Assembly: GCF_050030965.1 (NCBI RefSeq)
Contig: NZ_CP188297.1
Coordinates: 2,914,001-2,978,000 of the forward strand
Source of the DNA: Glutamicibacter sp002979865
GTDB lineage: Bacteria > Actinomycetota > Actinomycetes > Actinomycetales > Micrococcaceae
DNA length: 64,000 bases
Reading direction: 5' to 3'
Shown here: piece by piece, positions 1 to 8,584 of the stretch
Position numbering within the stretch: the first letter of the stretch is position 1
How the letters are laid out: the number at the start of each line of letters is the position of its first letter
Notes under the pieces: model-generated
What the model was told of the DNA's origin: nothing
The model's input: only the letters and a program-made list of their open reading frames with translations
The model's database searches: none
Translations under genes and position numbers: made by a program

Positions 1-452
1 TTTCCGGTTCCGGGCAGCAGCGGCCAAACATCCTTGACTGCCTGCAGGCCGCCGGCATCGCGCAGTTCCTGGACCAGTTCGAGGCGTGACTCATCGGCGA
101 TGACCAGTGCGGCCCCGGAATCATGCAGCAGGTAGCGCAACTCGTCGCCCCTGAGCGCGAAGTTCACCGGCACGTGGACCAACCCGGCACTGGCGCAGGC
201 GAGGAACAAGATGGCATAGGCGTCGCTGTTCGCTGCATAGGCAGCAACTCGCGAACCGGCCGGCAGGCCTGCCTGCCGCAACCGGGCAGTCACCCGATTC
301 ACCCCGTCGGCCAGCTGGCTGTAGGTCCAGTTCCGTTCCCCGAAGGCCAGAGCATTGTCCGCGGGGCAGCGGGCCACCGAGCGGCGCAGCAGCGCGCCAA
401 TGGTGTTCTGGTCATCGGAATTCATCGCCGAGGTGGCTCGCAATGCACTCAT
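1..452 (-). CDS. Acyl-CoA synthetase (AMP-binding), N-terminal part
   Basis: The first 150 codons of an AMP-forming acid-CoA ligase; the rest lies beyond the left edge. The protein begins MSALRAT and shows the family's N-terminal pattern: a WTYSQLADGVNR segment, then AAYAANSDAYAILFLACASAG and HVPVNFALRGDELRYLLHDS, the usual lead-up to the ATP-binding domain. The catalytic P-loop and A8 motif are not in view, so the substrate (fatty or aromatic acid) cannot be told. The ATG at 452 is preceded by an AAAGGAAA ribosome site. It lies 30 bases after the thiolase stop, so the two genes are probably co-transcribed for acyl-CoA activation and breakdown. Confidence 0.85.
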   Translation of the reverse strand, partial: MSALRATSAMNSDDQNTIGALLRRSVARCPADNALAFGERNWTYSQLADGVNRVTARLRQAGLPAGSRVAAYAANSDAYAILFLACASAGLVHVPVNFALRGDELRYLLHDSGAALVIADESRLELVQELRDAGGLQAVKDVWPLLPGTG

Positions 453-482
453 GGTAGTTTCCTTTGCGGCGGGTGCGGGTAG

Positions 483-1631
483 CTAGAGGCGTTCGATGAT
501 GGTGACGTTGGCTTGGCCGCCGCCCTCGCACATGGTCTGCAGGCCGAAGCGGGTATCGCTGCGTTCCAGCTCATGGAGCAAGGAGGTCATCAGCCGTGCA
601 CCGGTGGCACCGATGGGGTGGCCCAGGGCGATGGCGCCGCCATTGACGTTGACCTTGGACATGTCGGCGCCGGTTTCCTGCTGCCAGGCAAGCACTACCG
701 CGGCGAAGGCCTCATTGATTTCAATGCGGTCCATGTCTTCGATGCCCATCCCGGCGCGTGCCAGGGCATGCTTGGTGGCGCGGATCGGGGCCGAAAGCAT
801 CATGACCGGGTCATCGCCTCGGGCCGAGATGTGGTGGATGCGGGCGCGGGGTTTCAGCCCATAGCGTTTGACCGCGGCCTCGGAAGCAATGAGCAGCATC
901 GCGGCGCCGTCAGACATCTGCGATGCTGTGGCTGCCGTATGCGCACCGCCTTCGGCAATCGGTGCCAATGACTGCATCTTGGCGCGGTCCACGGGGCGTG
1001 GCCCCTCATCTGCAGCCAGGGAATCCAAAGCGAGGATCTCGCGGTCGAAGTAGCCTTGCGCCTGGGCGTTCAATGCCCGCTGATGGGAGGCCACAGCAAA
1101 ATCCTCCAGCTGGGTGCGGGTGAGGCTCCAGCGTTCTGCCATCATCTCTGCGCCGCGAAACTGCGAGATTTCCTGCTTGCCGTAGCGGGACGCCCACAGC
1201 GTGGAGCCGGTGTAGGGATTGGGGAAGCCGAAGTCCTTGGCGGCGGAGTTGGAATAGGACAGCGGAATGCTCGACATGGACTGGACGCCACCGGCAACCA
1301 CGAGGTCGCTGCTTCCGCTCATGACCGCTTGGGCCGCGTAGGAGATCGCCTGCTGCCCGGAGCCGCACTGGCGTTCTACCGTTGTCCCGGGGACATGTTC
1401 GGAAAGGCCGGCGGCCAACCATGCGTTGCGGGCGATGTCCATTGCCTGGGGTCCCAGCTGGTCGATGCAACCGAGGATGACCTCATCGTATTGCTCGGAA
1501 TCAATGTTGTTGCGGTTCACCAGTTCGGCCAGCGGCGCGGCGGCGAGGTCCAGCGGATGCATATGCGCCAGAGACTTTCCCCGGCGTCCGACAGGTGTAC
1601 GCAGCGCATCGATGATGTAGGCCTCGGGCAT
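483..1631 (-). CDS. Thiolase (acetyl-CoA C-acyltransferase)
   Basis: A 382-residue thiolase that cleaves 3-ketoacyl-CoA (or condenses acetyl-CoA). The nucleophilic cysteine is C89 in VERQCGSGQQA; the C-terminal catalytic pair is H338 in GHPIGATGA and C368 in MCEGGGQAN. The length fits the family (about 390). I start at the ATG at 1631 because GGAGGA lies five bases before it and homologues begin MxEAYIIDAxRTP; an upstream in-frame ATG at 1694 has no such site. Its downstream neighbour is an acyl-CoA synthetase, which suggests beta-oxidation rather than polyhydroxybutyrate synthesis, but this is inference. Confidence 0.93.
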   Translation of the reverse strand: MPEAYIIDALRTPVGRRGKSLAHMHPLDLAAAPLAELVNRNNIDSEQYDEVILGCIDQLGPQAMDIARNAWLAAGLSEHVPGTTVERQCGSGQQAISYAAQAVMSGSSDLVVAGGVQSMSSIPLSYSNSAAKDFGFPNPYTGSTLWASRYGKQEISQFRGAEMMAERWSLTRTQLEDFAVASHQRALNAQAQGYFDREILALDSLAADEGPRPVDRAKMQSLAPIAEGGAHTAATASQMSDGAAMLLIASEAAVKRYGLKPRARIHHISARGDDPVMMLSAPIRATKHALARAGMGIEDMDRIEINEAFAAVVLAWQQETGADMSKVNVNGGAIALGHPIGATGARLMTSLLHELERSDTRFGLQTMCEGGGQANVTIIERL

Positions 1632-2278
1632 GGGCTCCTCCAGGAAGTTTTTGACAGGAAACGTCTGCTGAACCAACAATGCCCAATTCATCAACGGTTG
1701 TCTAGGTCACAATTGCCACGCTTGGCTTGGGAAAATGCCACTAGCTCCAAATTCGCTACCGATAGGCGCGGCTTGGCTGGGGAATATGCTCCAGAACGGA
1801 AAACGGATGCGCGGGCGAAGCGAGCCGGGAAATTGCCTGCGACCGGAATAGCGCCCAGTCCAGGTTCAGCGACCCCAACCCGGACCTGCTAAACGTCGCC
1901 GAGTCACGGGCACAAGACCGTCTGATCGTTTTTGCTTCGGGAAGCCTGCAACCATTGCCGGGACTCATCCGGCCTCCGCTGGACCTGCGGTGCCCAAGGC
2001 CGCGGTCAACTCGTGGCGTGATTCCGGGTGCTGCCAGGTGGAGACAGGGCATGGAAGGCAGCCAATTCGGTTCCGCGCTTTGCCAAGGCTGGAGTCCTGG
2101 AAGGTCAAAGCAGGAGCGCGGTGCCCTCGGTGTTGGCGCGAGTACTCGGCGTGGTGTCCGGCGAATTGAACACGCCTGATGGAAGTACTTGCCAATGGGC
2201 GGGCTGCATCTAGGCAATGCAAGAATTGATGGAGCACACTGCACCTCGACGGAAATTTTGAGAACGGAATAGGCCCAA
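1632..2278. other. Long gap with no convincing gene
   Basis: A 647-base stretch between the thiolase and a methyltransferase. Open frames exist on the minus strand (1756-2244 and 1965-2303), but they are rich in Arg, Pro and Ser, have no ribosome site and match no family I recognise. The segment should hold the thiolase promoter on its left side and the methyltransferase promoter on its right. It could be a decayed gene, since protein-like stretches are broken between frames, but I cannot name an ancestor. Confidence 0.5.
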
Positions 2279-3037
2279 GTGAGCTTCGCTGACTACGATC
2301 CACGAATCATTGCGCTCTACGATACGGATAATCCCGACGGACCGGATCATGACTATTACCGTGCCTTAGCGGCTGAAACCAAAGCGCACCGGATTCTGGA
2401 TCTGGGCTGCGGCACCGGCCTTTTGACGGTTACGCTTGCCATTGCGCAAAGAACTGTCGTTGGAGTTGACCGCTCACCGGTAATGATGGACTACGCCAGG
2501 CAACGGCCCAACGCTGAGCGAGTCACATGGATTGACGGCGACGCTTCGGCAATTGACGGCGGGCCCTTTGACCTGATGGTGATGACCGGCAACGTAGCCC
2601 AGCACATCCCGGATCCGCAGTGGGCGCAAACCCTGAAACAACTCCGCGCTGCCGCGGCGACCGGGGCCGTGCTGGCCTTTGAAAGCAGGAACCCATCGAC
2701 TCGCGCCTGGGAGACATGGAATGACGAAGAAGCAGTAACCCGGGACACGCAATTCGGTCCGCTGACCGAATGGTGCGATGCGGAAGAAACCAGCGTGGGA
2801 CTCGTGCGCTTGACGTCCTATGTCAAGATTGAGCACTCGCAGGAAGTACTGGTCGAAAAGCTGGACCTGGCTTTCCGCAGCGCCGAGCAGATCAGTGCAG
2901 ATCTAGTTGCCGCAGGGTTCAATATTCGCGCAATTTGGGGTGACTGGCAGAAGAACCGCTTCAACGGAGAGCAACCACTGATGATCTTCGAAGCTGAAGC
3001 GATCAGGGGAGTGGACGGGGAAACTGCTCATGGATAG
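2279..3037 (+). CDS. Class I SAM-dependent methyltransferase
   Basis: A 252-residue methyltransferase with a GTG start. SAM-binding motif I is ILDLGCGTGLLT (residues 39-50), followed by the acidic end of strand 2 (VVGVDRSPVMMDYAR) and a motif IV-like FDLMVMTGNVAQHI. The substrate is unknown; the fold belongs to the Methyltransf_25/11 group of small-molecule methyltransferases. The stop overlaps the start of the following GNAT gene by eight bases, so the pair, together with the 2H phosphoesterase after it, is probably one three-gene transcript with translational coupling. Confidence 0.88.
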   Translation: MSFADYDPRIIALYDTDNPDGPDHDYYRALAAETKAHRILDLGCGTGLLTVTLAIAQRTVVGVDRSPVMMDYARQRPNAERVTWIDGDASAIDGGPFDLMVMTGNVAQHIPDPQWAQTLKQLRAAAATGAVLAFESRNPSTRAWETWNDEEAVTRDTQFGPLTEWCDAEETSVGLVRLTSYVKIEHSQEVLVEKLDLAFRSAEQISADLVAAGFNIRAIWGDWQKNRFNGEQPLMIFEAEAIRGVDGETAHG

Positions 3038-3575
3038 GCAACCTTCCAAGTTGCCGGTTACCCTGCTTTCCATCAAGCATTCAGCGTGCCTGCAACGGCT
3101 GATGGAAAGCAACCCGGGATATTCCCAACGTGTCACCGGCGCCGGCCCCGCATCCGACGCCGCAGTTCAGGCATTGAGCGCCCTGCCACCGAAGGCGCAA
3201 TCCGAGCAGAAAATTGATCTTGGCCTATGGGAAGGCGAAGAACTGGCCGGATTCGCGGATCTGATCGTCGGCTGGCCCAGACCAGATACGGTCCACATCG
3301 GATTGCTCATGGTCGATGGTGCCAGGCACGGACGGGGCCTGGGGAAGCAGATCCATGAAGCGGTGCTCGATGTGATCCAGGATCATCCGTTGATCACCGC
3401 CTGCCGGATTTCGATAGTCGATGCAAATGCTGCTGAAGTTGAACCGTTCTGGAAGAGCCTTGGTTATGCGCCGACCGGAGAAATCAGCACCTACGCGGTG
3501 GGGGACAAGCAGTCATGGGCGCGCACGTGGTCGCGCCAGATCACCAGCATGAGGAAGGAGAACCTTGATGAGTAG
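3030..3575 (+). CDS. GNAT-family N-acetyltransferase
   Basis: A 181-residue acetyltransferase. The acetyl-CoA pyrophosphate loop is seen as ARHGRGLGKQIHEAVLD (R/QxxGxG/A pattern, about residues 107-123), followed by the typical C-terminal VEPFWKSLGYAPTGE block. The acceptor is not predictable. It overlaps the methyltransferase upstream and its last codons overlap the start of the phosphoesterase downstream, so the three genes form one unit. The start overlapping the previous stop is the only reasonable one. Confidence 0.85.
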   Translation: MDRQPSKLPVTLLSIKHSACLQRLMESNPGYSQRVTGAGPASDAAVQALSALPPKAQSEQKIDLGLWEGEELAGFADLIVGWPRPDTVHIGLLMVDGARHGRGLGKQIHEAVLDVIQDHPLITACRISIVDANAAEVEPFWKSLGYAPTGEISTYAVGDKQSWARTWSRQITSMRKENLDE

Positions 3576-4095
3576 GTCCCCGGACAACATTTTGCTGCAC
3601 CTTCCAGCAGGGCAGGAGCAGCAAGTGCAGGAGGTCTTTGCCCAGTTGGAGATGCGCGGCTTCCCCACCCAACACCAGACTCCGCATATCACCATTACCT
3701 TTTCGCCCAGCATGAGCGAGGTCGTGACGCAGCGGGCGGCAGAATTACTGCCTGCGCTCATCCCCGCGAGCTTCCAACGGGTGGGCACTATTGTCTTTGG
3801 CACAAAGCGCAAGCAGACGGTTGCGTGGCTGCTGGAAACCACGGATGCCTTGGAAATGGCAGCCCGGGAAATCAGCGCGCTGAATCCCGATGGGCGGGGA
3901 CCGCGGTGGACCCCGCACCTGACCATGGGGTTGCGGCTGCCACGCGAAATTGTTCCCGACTATATCCGGGCACTTGAAGAGCTGGCCTCAACGCAGCTCA
4001 GGGAACTGACTGCCTGCCGGGCAGCCTTGTGGAAGCCGCGAATACCCGAACTGACGCTCCTGGCCGGAGCAATGCAGCAGGAAAACCGCGACTAG
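3568..4095 (+). CDS. 2H phosphoesterase (LigT / 2'-5' RNA ligase family)
   Basis: A 175-residue protein with the two HxT/S motifs that define the 2H phosphoesterases: HITITF (H40) and TPHLTMG (near residue 115). Members act on 2',5' bonds in RNA or on cyclic phosphates such as ADP-ribose 1'',2''-cyclic phosphate. I prefer the ATG at 3568, seven bases after GAGGAAGGAG; a TTG directly before it is in frame. It is the third gene of the methyltransferase-GNAT unit. Its last bases overlap the convergent phosphatidyltransferase gene. Confidence 0.88.
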   Translation: MSRSPDNILLHLPAGQEQQVQEVFAQLEMRGFPTQHQTPHITITFSPSMSEVVTQRAAELLPALIPASFQRVGTIVFGTKRKQTVAWLLETTDALEMAAREISALNPDGRGPRWTPHLTMGLRLPREIVPDYIRALEELASTQLRELTACRAALWKPRIPELTLLAGAMQQENRD

Positions 4096-4670
4096 CTGGC
4101 CGATGCAGCTTGCTCTTTGGCAGAAGCACGCATGATGCGCAGATAGCCGAACCCGACAAATAAATGCAGCACCGTACCGGCAGTCAAAATGGCTACGCCC
4201 GGGGTTGCCAGCACCGAAAAATCGGGGATCCTGCCACACGCCACGCAGGCCAGCCCCAGCATCATGATGGCGGTGCGGATCTTTCCCAGCCACGTGGAAG
4301 CTGGCGGGGAGCCCAGGCGCAAGAAGAAATAGGTGCACAGCAGGATCAGGTCGGTGATGAAAATGGCCAGGCCAACCCATAAGGGGATCGCCCCATTGGC
4401 CACCAGGGCGATCGCGATAGCCACGATGCCCAAACGATCAGCTATGGGATCCAGCAGGACGCCCAGATGCGAAACCTGATTGAACTTGCGGGCAATAAAC
4501 CCGTCAACCCAGTCGCTCAGGCCGAAGGCGAGAAGCAGAACCGCTGTCAGTGCCGGTTCGGTATCGGCCAGCAAATAGCCGACGATGGGAACCACCAGGA
4601 GAAAGCGAATAATCGTGATGGCGTTCGGAATCGTCGCCCACTCATGCTTGCGTACCGCGCGCGTTTCCAC
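4092..4670 (-). CDS. CDP-alcohol phosphatidyltransferase
   Basis: An integral membrane enzyme of 192 residues that transfers a phosphatidyl group from CDP-diacylglycerol to an alcohol. The complete family signature D53..DG(56-57)..AR(60-61)..G70..D74..D78 is present in DWVDGFIARKF and HLGVLLDPIADRL. About five membrane helices can be picked out, starting at TIPNAITIIRFLL. The acceptor (glycerol phosphate, inositol phosphate or other) is not decided by the sequence. I chose the GTG at 4670 because AAGGGGAAAG precedes it; an upstream ATG at 4736 would add 22 residues of non-family sequence. Confidence 0.85.
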   Translation of the reverse strand: METRAVRKHEWATIPNAITIIRFLLVVPIVGYLLADTEPALTAVLLLAFGLSDWVDGFIARKFNQVSHLGVLLDPIADRLGIVAIAIALVANGAIPLWVGLAIFITDLILLCTYFFLRLGSPPASTWLGKIRTAIMMLGLACVACGRIPDFSVLATPGVAILTAGTVLHLFVGFGYLRIMRASAKEQAASAS

Positions 4671-4791
4671 TGCTTTCCCCTTTCCCTTAGTTGAACGATG
4701 ACGCACTGCGTCGCAATATACAAGGGTGCGGGGCATCTGGCCTGCAAATATGATCCGTCCAGCGTACCGGTGCAGGGAGATTGTTAACGAA

Positions 4792-4824
4792 CTGCGGGGC
4801 CGTCCCGAAGGACGACCCCCGCAG
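4792..4824 (-). terminator. Hairpin terminator downstream of the HesB-like gene
   Basis: A GC-rich inverted repeat, CTGCGGGGCCGTCC and GGACGACCCCCGCAG with a CGAA loop, lies just beyond the stop of the HesB-like gene. It has no strong U tract, as is common in high-GC actinobacteria. Confidence 0.6.
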
Positions 4825-4850
4825 CCAAAGCTAAAGGGCAGGGTGCAGAA

Positions 4851-5144
4851 TTAGCCCTGCTCAAGGAGCTGGAAGCTTACGCCACCCTGCTCATCCACCG
4901 CCGCGTCGAGTACTTTGCCCTCCAAAGCGTCGGCAATCGCTTCATCCACGTAGACTGGGCTGCCTTCGGAAGCCACGACGCCGTCGGTGCTTTCGGGAGC
5001 GGGGACAATCTGCAGGCCGAAAGCGGCATCTTCCGGGTGGGTGCTGTCTGCCTGCATGATGCGCAGACCAGCGGTTTCTTCCTCGGCCTGGTTGGTGACG
5101 ATCGCGGTCACGATCGATGCTGCTTGGTCGGTCAGTGCGAGCAC
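4851..5144 (-). CDS. HesB/IscA-like small protein without cysteines
   Basis: A 97-residue acidic protein whose layout (MLALTDQAASIV, then GLRI, then FGLQIVPAPESTD, SPVYVDEAIADALEG, GGVSFQL) follows the HesB/IscA fold used for iron-sulfur carriers. However, it has no cysteine at all, so it cannot hold a cluster in the usual A-type way. Proteins like this are often annotated as Fe-S biosynthesis or adhesin-like proteins in Arthrobacter relatives; the real role is unknown. The ATG at 5144 is preceded by GGAAGGAG. It is a single-gene unit followed by a hairpin. Confidence 0.75.
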   Translation of the reverse strand: MLALTDQAASIVTAIVTNQAEEETAGLRIMQADSTHPEDAAFGLQIVPAPESTDGVVASEGSPVYVDEAIADALEGKVLDAAVDEQGGVSFQLLEQG

Positions 5145-5325
5145 GAGGCTCTCCTTCCGGTTGAGGACATACCAAGTTCAGGGCATGTGGGTGCCACGAT
5201 TCCAAAAAACGCAACGAATCTCAACACCGCTTAACAGCTGCGCAACATGCTTGGACTTGAACCCCGCCAGCCCGATAGGGTCCGCCCCAACACATAGACT
5301 GGCGTTGCCCTGCAAAGGAGAAATA

Positions 5326-5859
5326 ATGCGCGATGCTCAGGCAGCCAGCGGCAGGAGTACCGCTGGGCACGGAATACGCTTGGCTGATTTTCAACCGCAG
5401 GACTTGCCTGCAATCCATGCCTTTGCCGCTGACCCAGTGGTGTGCCAGTACTCGACATGGGGACCCAACCAACTGGCCGACACCCGGGAATTTCTCGCCG
5501 ATGCACTGCTCGAGCAACCGCATAGGGTCCTGCAGGCGGTCATGCTCGGTGATGTTCTCATCGGTTCGGCTTCGGTGTGGGTCACCGACCGGAAAGCCAA
5601 GGCAGGGGAGATCGGCTACACCCTGAATCGAGAATACTGGGGAAACGGATACGCCACCGAAACTGCTGGACTCCTGCTCCGTCGGGGATTCGAGGATCTT
5701 GGTTTGGAACGGATCAGTGCAACCTGCGATGCGAGAAACGCAGCTTCCATCCGAGTCCTTGAAAAGACCGGATTCAAGCCGGAAGGACGCCGGGTTGAAG
5801 ATCCAGACAGCGACGCCGCACGGGCTGAAACCCTGATCTTCAATATTGGCCGAACCTAG
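5326..5859 (+). CDS. GNAT-family acetyltransferase, RimJ/RimL type
   Basis: A 177-residue acetyltransferase of the RimJ/RimL group, whose founding members acetylate the N terminus of ribosomal proteins. Seen are RLADFQPQDLPAIHAFAADP at the N-terminal part, EIGYTLNREYWGNGYATET (the acetyl-CoA binding strand and loop) and CDARNAASIRVLEKTGFKPEG, the asparagine-rich C-terminal hallmark. The ATG at 5326 follows AAAGGAGAAATA, and the open frame upstream of it is unlike the family. It stands alone, with a glyoxalase-fold gene 56 bases downstream. Confidence 0.9.
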   Translation: MRDAQAASGRSTAGHGIRLADFQPQDLPAIHAFAADPVVCQYSTWGPNQLADTREFLADALLEQPHRVLQAVMLGDVLIGSASVWVTDRKAKAGEIGYTLNREYWGNGYATETAGLLLRRGFEDLGLERISATCDARNAASIRVLEKTGFKPEGRRVEDPDSDAARAETLIFNIGRT

Positions 5860-5915
5860 CCCTGGGCAGTCTCCTTGCAGGTATATTGGCAGCAACAGCG
5901 ACGAGGAGGGACCAG

Positions 5916-6302
5916 ATGAGACTCCATCACGTTCAGTTGCCGATGCCACGCGGCCAGGAAGCTGAAGCCCGCCGGTTCTACGGTGAAGCCCTGGGGCTAA
6001 TCGAAGTCCCCAAGCCGCCTTCCCTTGCCGGCAGGGGAGGTTGCTGGTTCCGCGCTTTCAAAGCAGATGCCGTTGTGGTGGAAATCCATCTGGGCATAGA
6101 CGATCCATTCATTCCAGCCAAGAAAGCGCATCCTGGAATGGTCTGCGACTCGGTAGAGGAGTGGGAAACCCTCGCTGGCCGTATCGATTCCATGGGCTAT
6201 GAACTGTCTTGGGCAGAGCGCGAAACCTTTGAAGGATATCTGCGGTTCCATGCCCGCGACGGGTTCGGGAATCGTCTGGAAATCATGACCCCATCTAGCT
6301 AG
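5916..6302 (+). CDS. VOC-superfamily (glyoxalase-like) protein
   Basis: A 128-residue single-domain protein of the vicinal-oxygen-chelate fold. It starts MRLHHVQLPMPRG, has FYGEALGLIEVPKP, then VEIHLGID and ends FHARDGFGNRLEIMT, the ordered beta-alpha-beta-beta-beta units of this family. H4/H5 and the glutamates near VEIHL and RLEIM are the expected metal-site positions. Function could be dioxygenase, glyoxalase or drug-binding; none can be fixed here. The ATG at 5916 has a strong GAGGAGGGA site, which rules out the earlier in-frame start. Confidence 0.85.
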   Translation: MRLHHVQLPMPRGQEAEARRFYGEALGLIEVPKPPSLAGRGGCWFRAFKADAVVVEIHLGIDDPFIPAKKAHPGMVCDSVEEWETLAGRIDSMGYELSWAERETFEGYLRFHARDGFGNRLEIMTPSS

Positions 6303-6330
6303 CGCAAGTACTATCCGGTCAGGAGCCATC

Positions 6331-6807
6331 GTGGAACAATCCAGCTTTGCAGCAACCAGGGACCATCCCGTGCCAGACGACGTTGCGCGGTTGCTTGCCA
6401 CCGTTCCTGAATGGTTTGGCCAACCTGAATCAAACGCAGAGTACATCCAGTCCGCGCGGACCAAGGAAACCTGGACCGTTCGCAATGCCCAAGGCGCAGT
6501 GCTCGGTGTGCTCTTGGCAGAACGGCACTACCACCACTCCGTTGAGATCCATCTGATGGTGGTCGACCGTGGATACCACGGCGGTGGAATCGGTTCGGCT
6601 TTGTGCGCAGCCATTGAAGCCGAGGCGCTCGCCGGCGGAGTGCAGCTCTTGCAGGTCAAGACCCTGGGTCCTTCGCACCCGGATGCCGGCTACGCGAAAA
6701 CTCGGCGATTCTATGAAAAGCAGGGCTTCCTTCCCCTGGAGGAAACTAGCCTCTGGGGAGCTGGGACGCCCTGCTTGACCATGGTTAAACCGCTACCTGG
6801 CAAGTAG
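6331..6807 (+). CDS. GNAT-family N-acetyltransferase
   Basis: A 158-residue acetyltransferase with a GTG start behind CAGGAG. The acetyl-CoA loop is DRGYHGGGIGSALC (about residues 78-91); the C-terminal YAKTRRFYEKQGFLPLEE block matches the family. The chemistry is acetyl transfer to an amine; the substrate is unknown. It follows the VOC gene in the same direction with a 28-base gap, so the two may be co-expressed. Confidence 0.87.
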   Translation: MEQSSFAATRDHPVPDDVARLLATVPEWFGQPESNAEYIQSARTKETWTVRNAQGAVLGVLLAERHYHHSVEIHLMVVDRGYHGGGIGSALCAAIEAEALAGGVQLLQVKTLGPSHPDAGYAKTRRFYEKQGFLPLEETSLWGAGTPCLTMVKPLPGK

Positions 6808-6936
6808 CAATAGGATTGAAATGATGCCTGGTTCCAGCGCTCATGCCGAATCCTGGGAGTTCATCTTCCAGTTGTTTCCATCGTGGACTCCGAGCCGTAG
6901 ACTGGGTGGATTCCGTCACGACTCTAGGAGATATCC

Positions 6937-7698
6937 TTGACTGAAATTTCAGCTCTCGCCCAGAACCTCGCCAAGCAGCACGCCTCAGGTGAACTGCTGG
7001 TCATGCCAACCGTGTGGGATGCCTTCAGCGCCAACATCGCGGCATCCGCTGGCTTCGCCTCGCTGACTGTCGGAAGCCACCCCGTCGCCGATGCCTTGGG
7101 CAGTGAAGATGGCGAGAAGATGGACTTCGCAGACTATCTGGCCGCGGTTCAGCGAATCACCAGCAGTGTCGATGTGCCGGTCAGCGCTGACGTTGAATCC
7201 GGCTACGGCCTGGATCCGAAGGAACTCTTCGAACGCGTTGCGGCAGCGGGCGCTGTCGGCGTGAATATCGAAGATGTTCTCCACAGTGAAGGCGGCCGTG
7301 TCCGTGAACGCCATGAGCATGCGGACTACATTAACGGCGTCCGCCAAGCAGCAGATGCAGCAGGCATCGAATTCGTGATCAACGGACGCACCGATGCAGT
7401 GAAGCTGGCCGATAAGTTCGCAGACCCGCTGGGCGAGGCAATCGAGCGCATCAAGCTGATGGAGCAGGCTGGTGCGCGTAGCGTGTATCCGGTGGCCCTG
7501 GCCAATGACGATCAGGTTGCTCAGGTCGTGCAAGCAGTCAGCATTCCGGTGAACGTGACGGCCCACCCAGTCAACGCGCACCCGGCCGGTGACCTCGCAG
7601 CCTTGCGTGAGCTAGGGGTTCGTCGCGTGAGCTTCGGACCGCTGTGGCAAATGTGGTTGGCGGAGATGTCCGGCAAGCAGCTCGGAGCTTGGCTCTAG
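6937..7698 (+). CDS. Isocitrate lyase / PEP mutase family protein
   Basis: A 253-residue TIM-barrel enzyme of the phosphonopyruvate mutase/methylisocitrate lyase superfamily. Seen are MPTVWDAFSANIAASAGF, SLTVGSHPVADALG, VSADVESGYG (metal-site aspartate) and GVNIEDV. The KKCGH catalytic loop of true isocitrate lyase is absent, so it is not the glyoxylate-shunt enzyme; C-C or P-C bond cleavage of a small carboxylate is likely. The start is TTG at 6937 behind AGGAGATATCC; no ATG with a comparable site exists. It is monocistronic and converges with the next gene. Confidence 0.88.
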   Translation: MTEISALAQNLAKQHASGELLVMPTVWDAFSANIAASAGFASLTVGSHPVADALGSEDGEKMDFADYLAAVQRITSSVDVPVSADVESGYGLDPKELFERVAAAGAVGVNIEDVLHSEGGRVRERHEHADYINGVRQAADAAGIEFVINGRTDAVKLADKFADPLGEAIERIKLMEQAGARSVYPVALANDDQVAQVVQAVSIPVNVTAHPVNAHPAGDLAALRELGVRRVSFGPLWQMWLAEMSGKQLGAWL

Positions 7699-7925
7699 GC
7701 CTTCCCCGGATCAGGCAGTGCGCGCCAGGCGGGCGACGGCCGCACGCTGGTTGCAACGAGGAACGGCAACCCGGGCACAGTCCGGCACCTCCCAGGACAT
7801 TTCAGTTCTGTGAATACTTGGAAAATCTGCCGTCAGGGTATTTCGCCTTGGCGGCAGGCTCCGGCATTGCCGGGACTGGCCCGCACCAAACGGGCGTCAG
7901 GGGCCCCTGGCTTTCCGCAGCCGAA

Positions 7926-8543
7926 TTAGTTGCTGATGCCGTAGGCCTTGCTGATGCTCTGGTTGCTTTGAAGTGTTTCGAGCATGAACGCGGCAAGATC
8001 ATCACGCGTGATGCTTCCACCCAGCCGGCCTGGTTCACCAACTTGCAGTGCGGTCCACTTGCCGAGGGCAGGCTTGCTGCCCAATCCGGTGGGGCGCACA
8101 ATGCTCCAATCCAAGCCAGAATCTTCCACTAGCTTTTCCTGCTCGGTGTGGTCGGCCAAAGGCTTGGCCAATAGCATTTTGGAGATGAGACCGATGACGC
8201 CGGGAAGTTGCGAACCGGAGTTTCCGGCGCCCAGGGAAGACTGGATCAGCAGGCGCTGGGGACCGTTCGCCTGCATCGCGTGGATAACACTGCGTGTCAC
8301 GCTGGTGCGGGCATTTTTCTTTCCCTTGCTGCCACCCACGGTGATAGCTACGGCGTCGGCGCCGGCAATCGCCTGCACCGCGAATTCAGGATCAGAGGCA
8401 TCGCCGTTGAGCTGATTTATTTGCCCATGCGCGGTGCGGGAACCGCTTCGCGAGACGACGGTAACTTCATGGGATGCCTGGCGAGCAAGTTTAGCCAGCG
8501 CAGCGCCGGTTCCGCTGTTGCCACCGATAATAACGAGTTTCAT
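7926..8543 (-). CDS. NAD(P)-binding NmrA/SDR-like oxidoreductase
   Basis: A 205-residue Rossmann-fold protein. The nucleotide site is VIIGGNSGTGAALAKLA at the N terminus; the acidic/basic turn SRSGSR suggests NADPH. SIVRPTGL (about residue 145) is typical of the NmrA/atypical SDR group, which includes quinone-type reductases and redox sensors. The ATG at 8543 has AAGGAAAG upstream. It lies 41 bases after the HTH regulator and on the same strand, so it is likely the last gene of a three-gene unit under the palindromic operator at 9320. Confidence 0.87.
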   Translation of the reverse strand: MKLVIIGGNSGTGAALAKLARQASHEVTVVSRSGSRTAHGQINQLNGDASDPEFAVQAIAGADAVAITVGGSKGKKNARTSVTRSVIHAMQANGPQRLLIQSSLGAGNSGSQLPGVIGLISKMLLAKPLADHTEQEKLVEDSGLDWSIVRPTGLGSKPALGKWTALQVGEPGRLGGSITRDDLAAFMLETLQSNQSISKAYGISN

Positions 8544-8584
8544 GAGTTCTTTCCTTGAAGCGTGAAGGCATCAGGTGCCCCGCA

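Noticed and set aside
1756..2244. A 162-codon gene on the minus strand
   Set aside because: Composition is atypical (Arg/Pro/Ser), no ribosome site is seen and no family pattern is found.
4851..5144. A functional IscA-type iron-sulfur carrier
   Set aside because: The protein has no cysteines, so the usual cluster ligands are missing.
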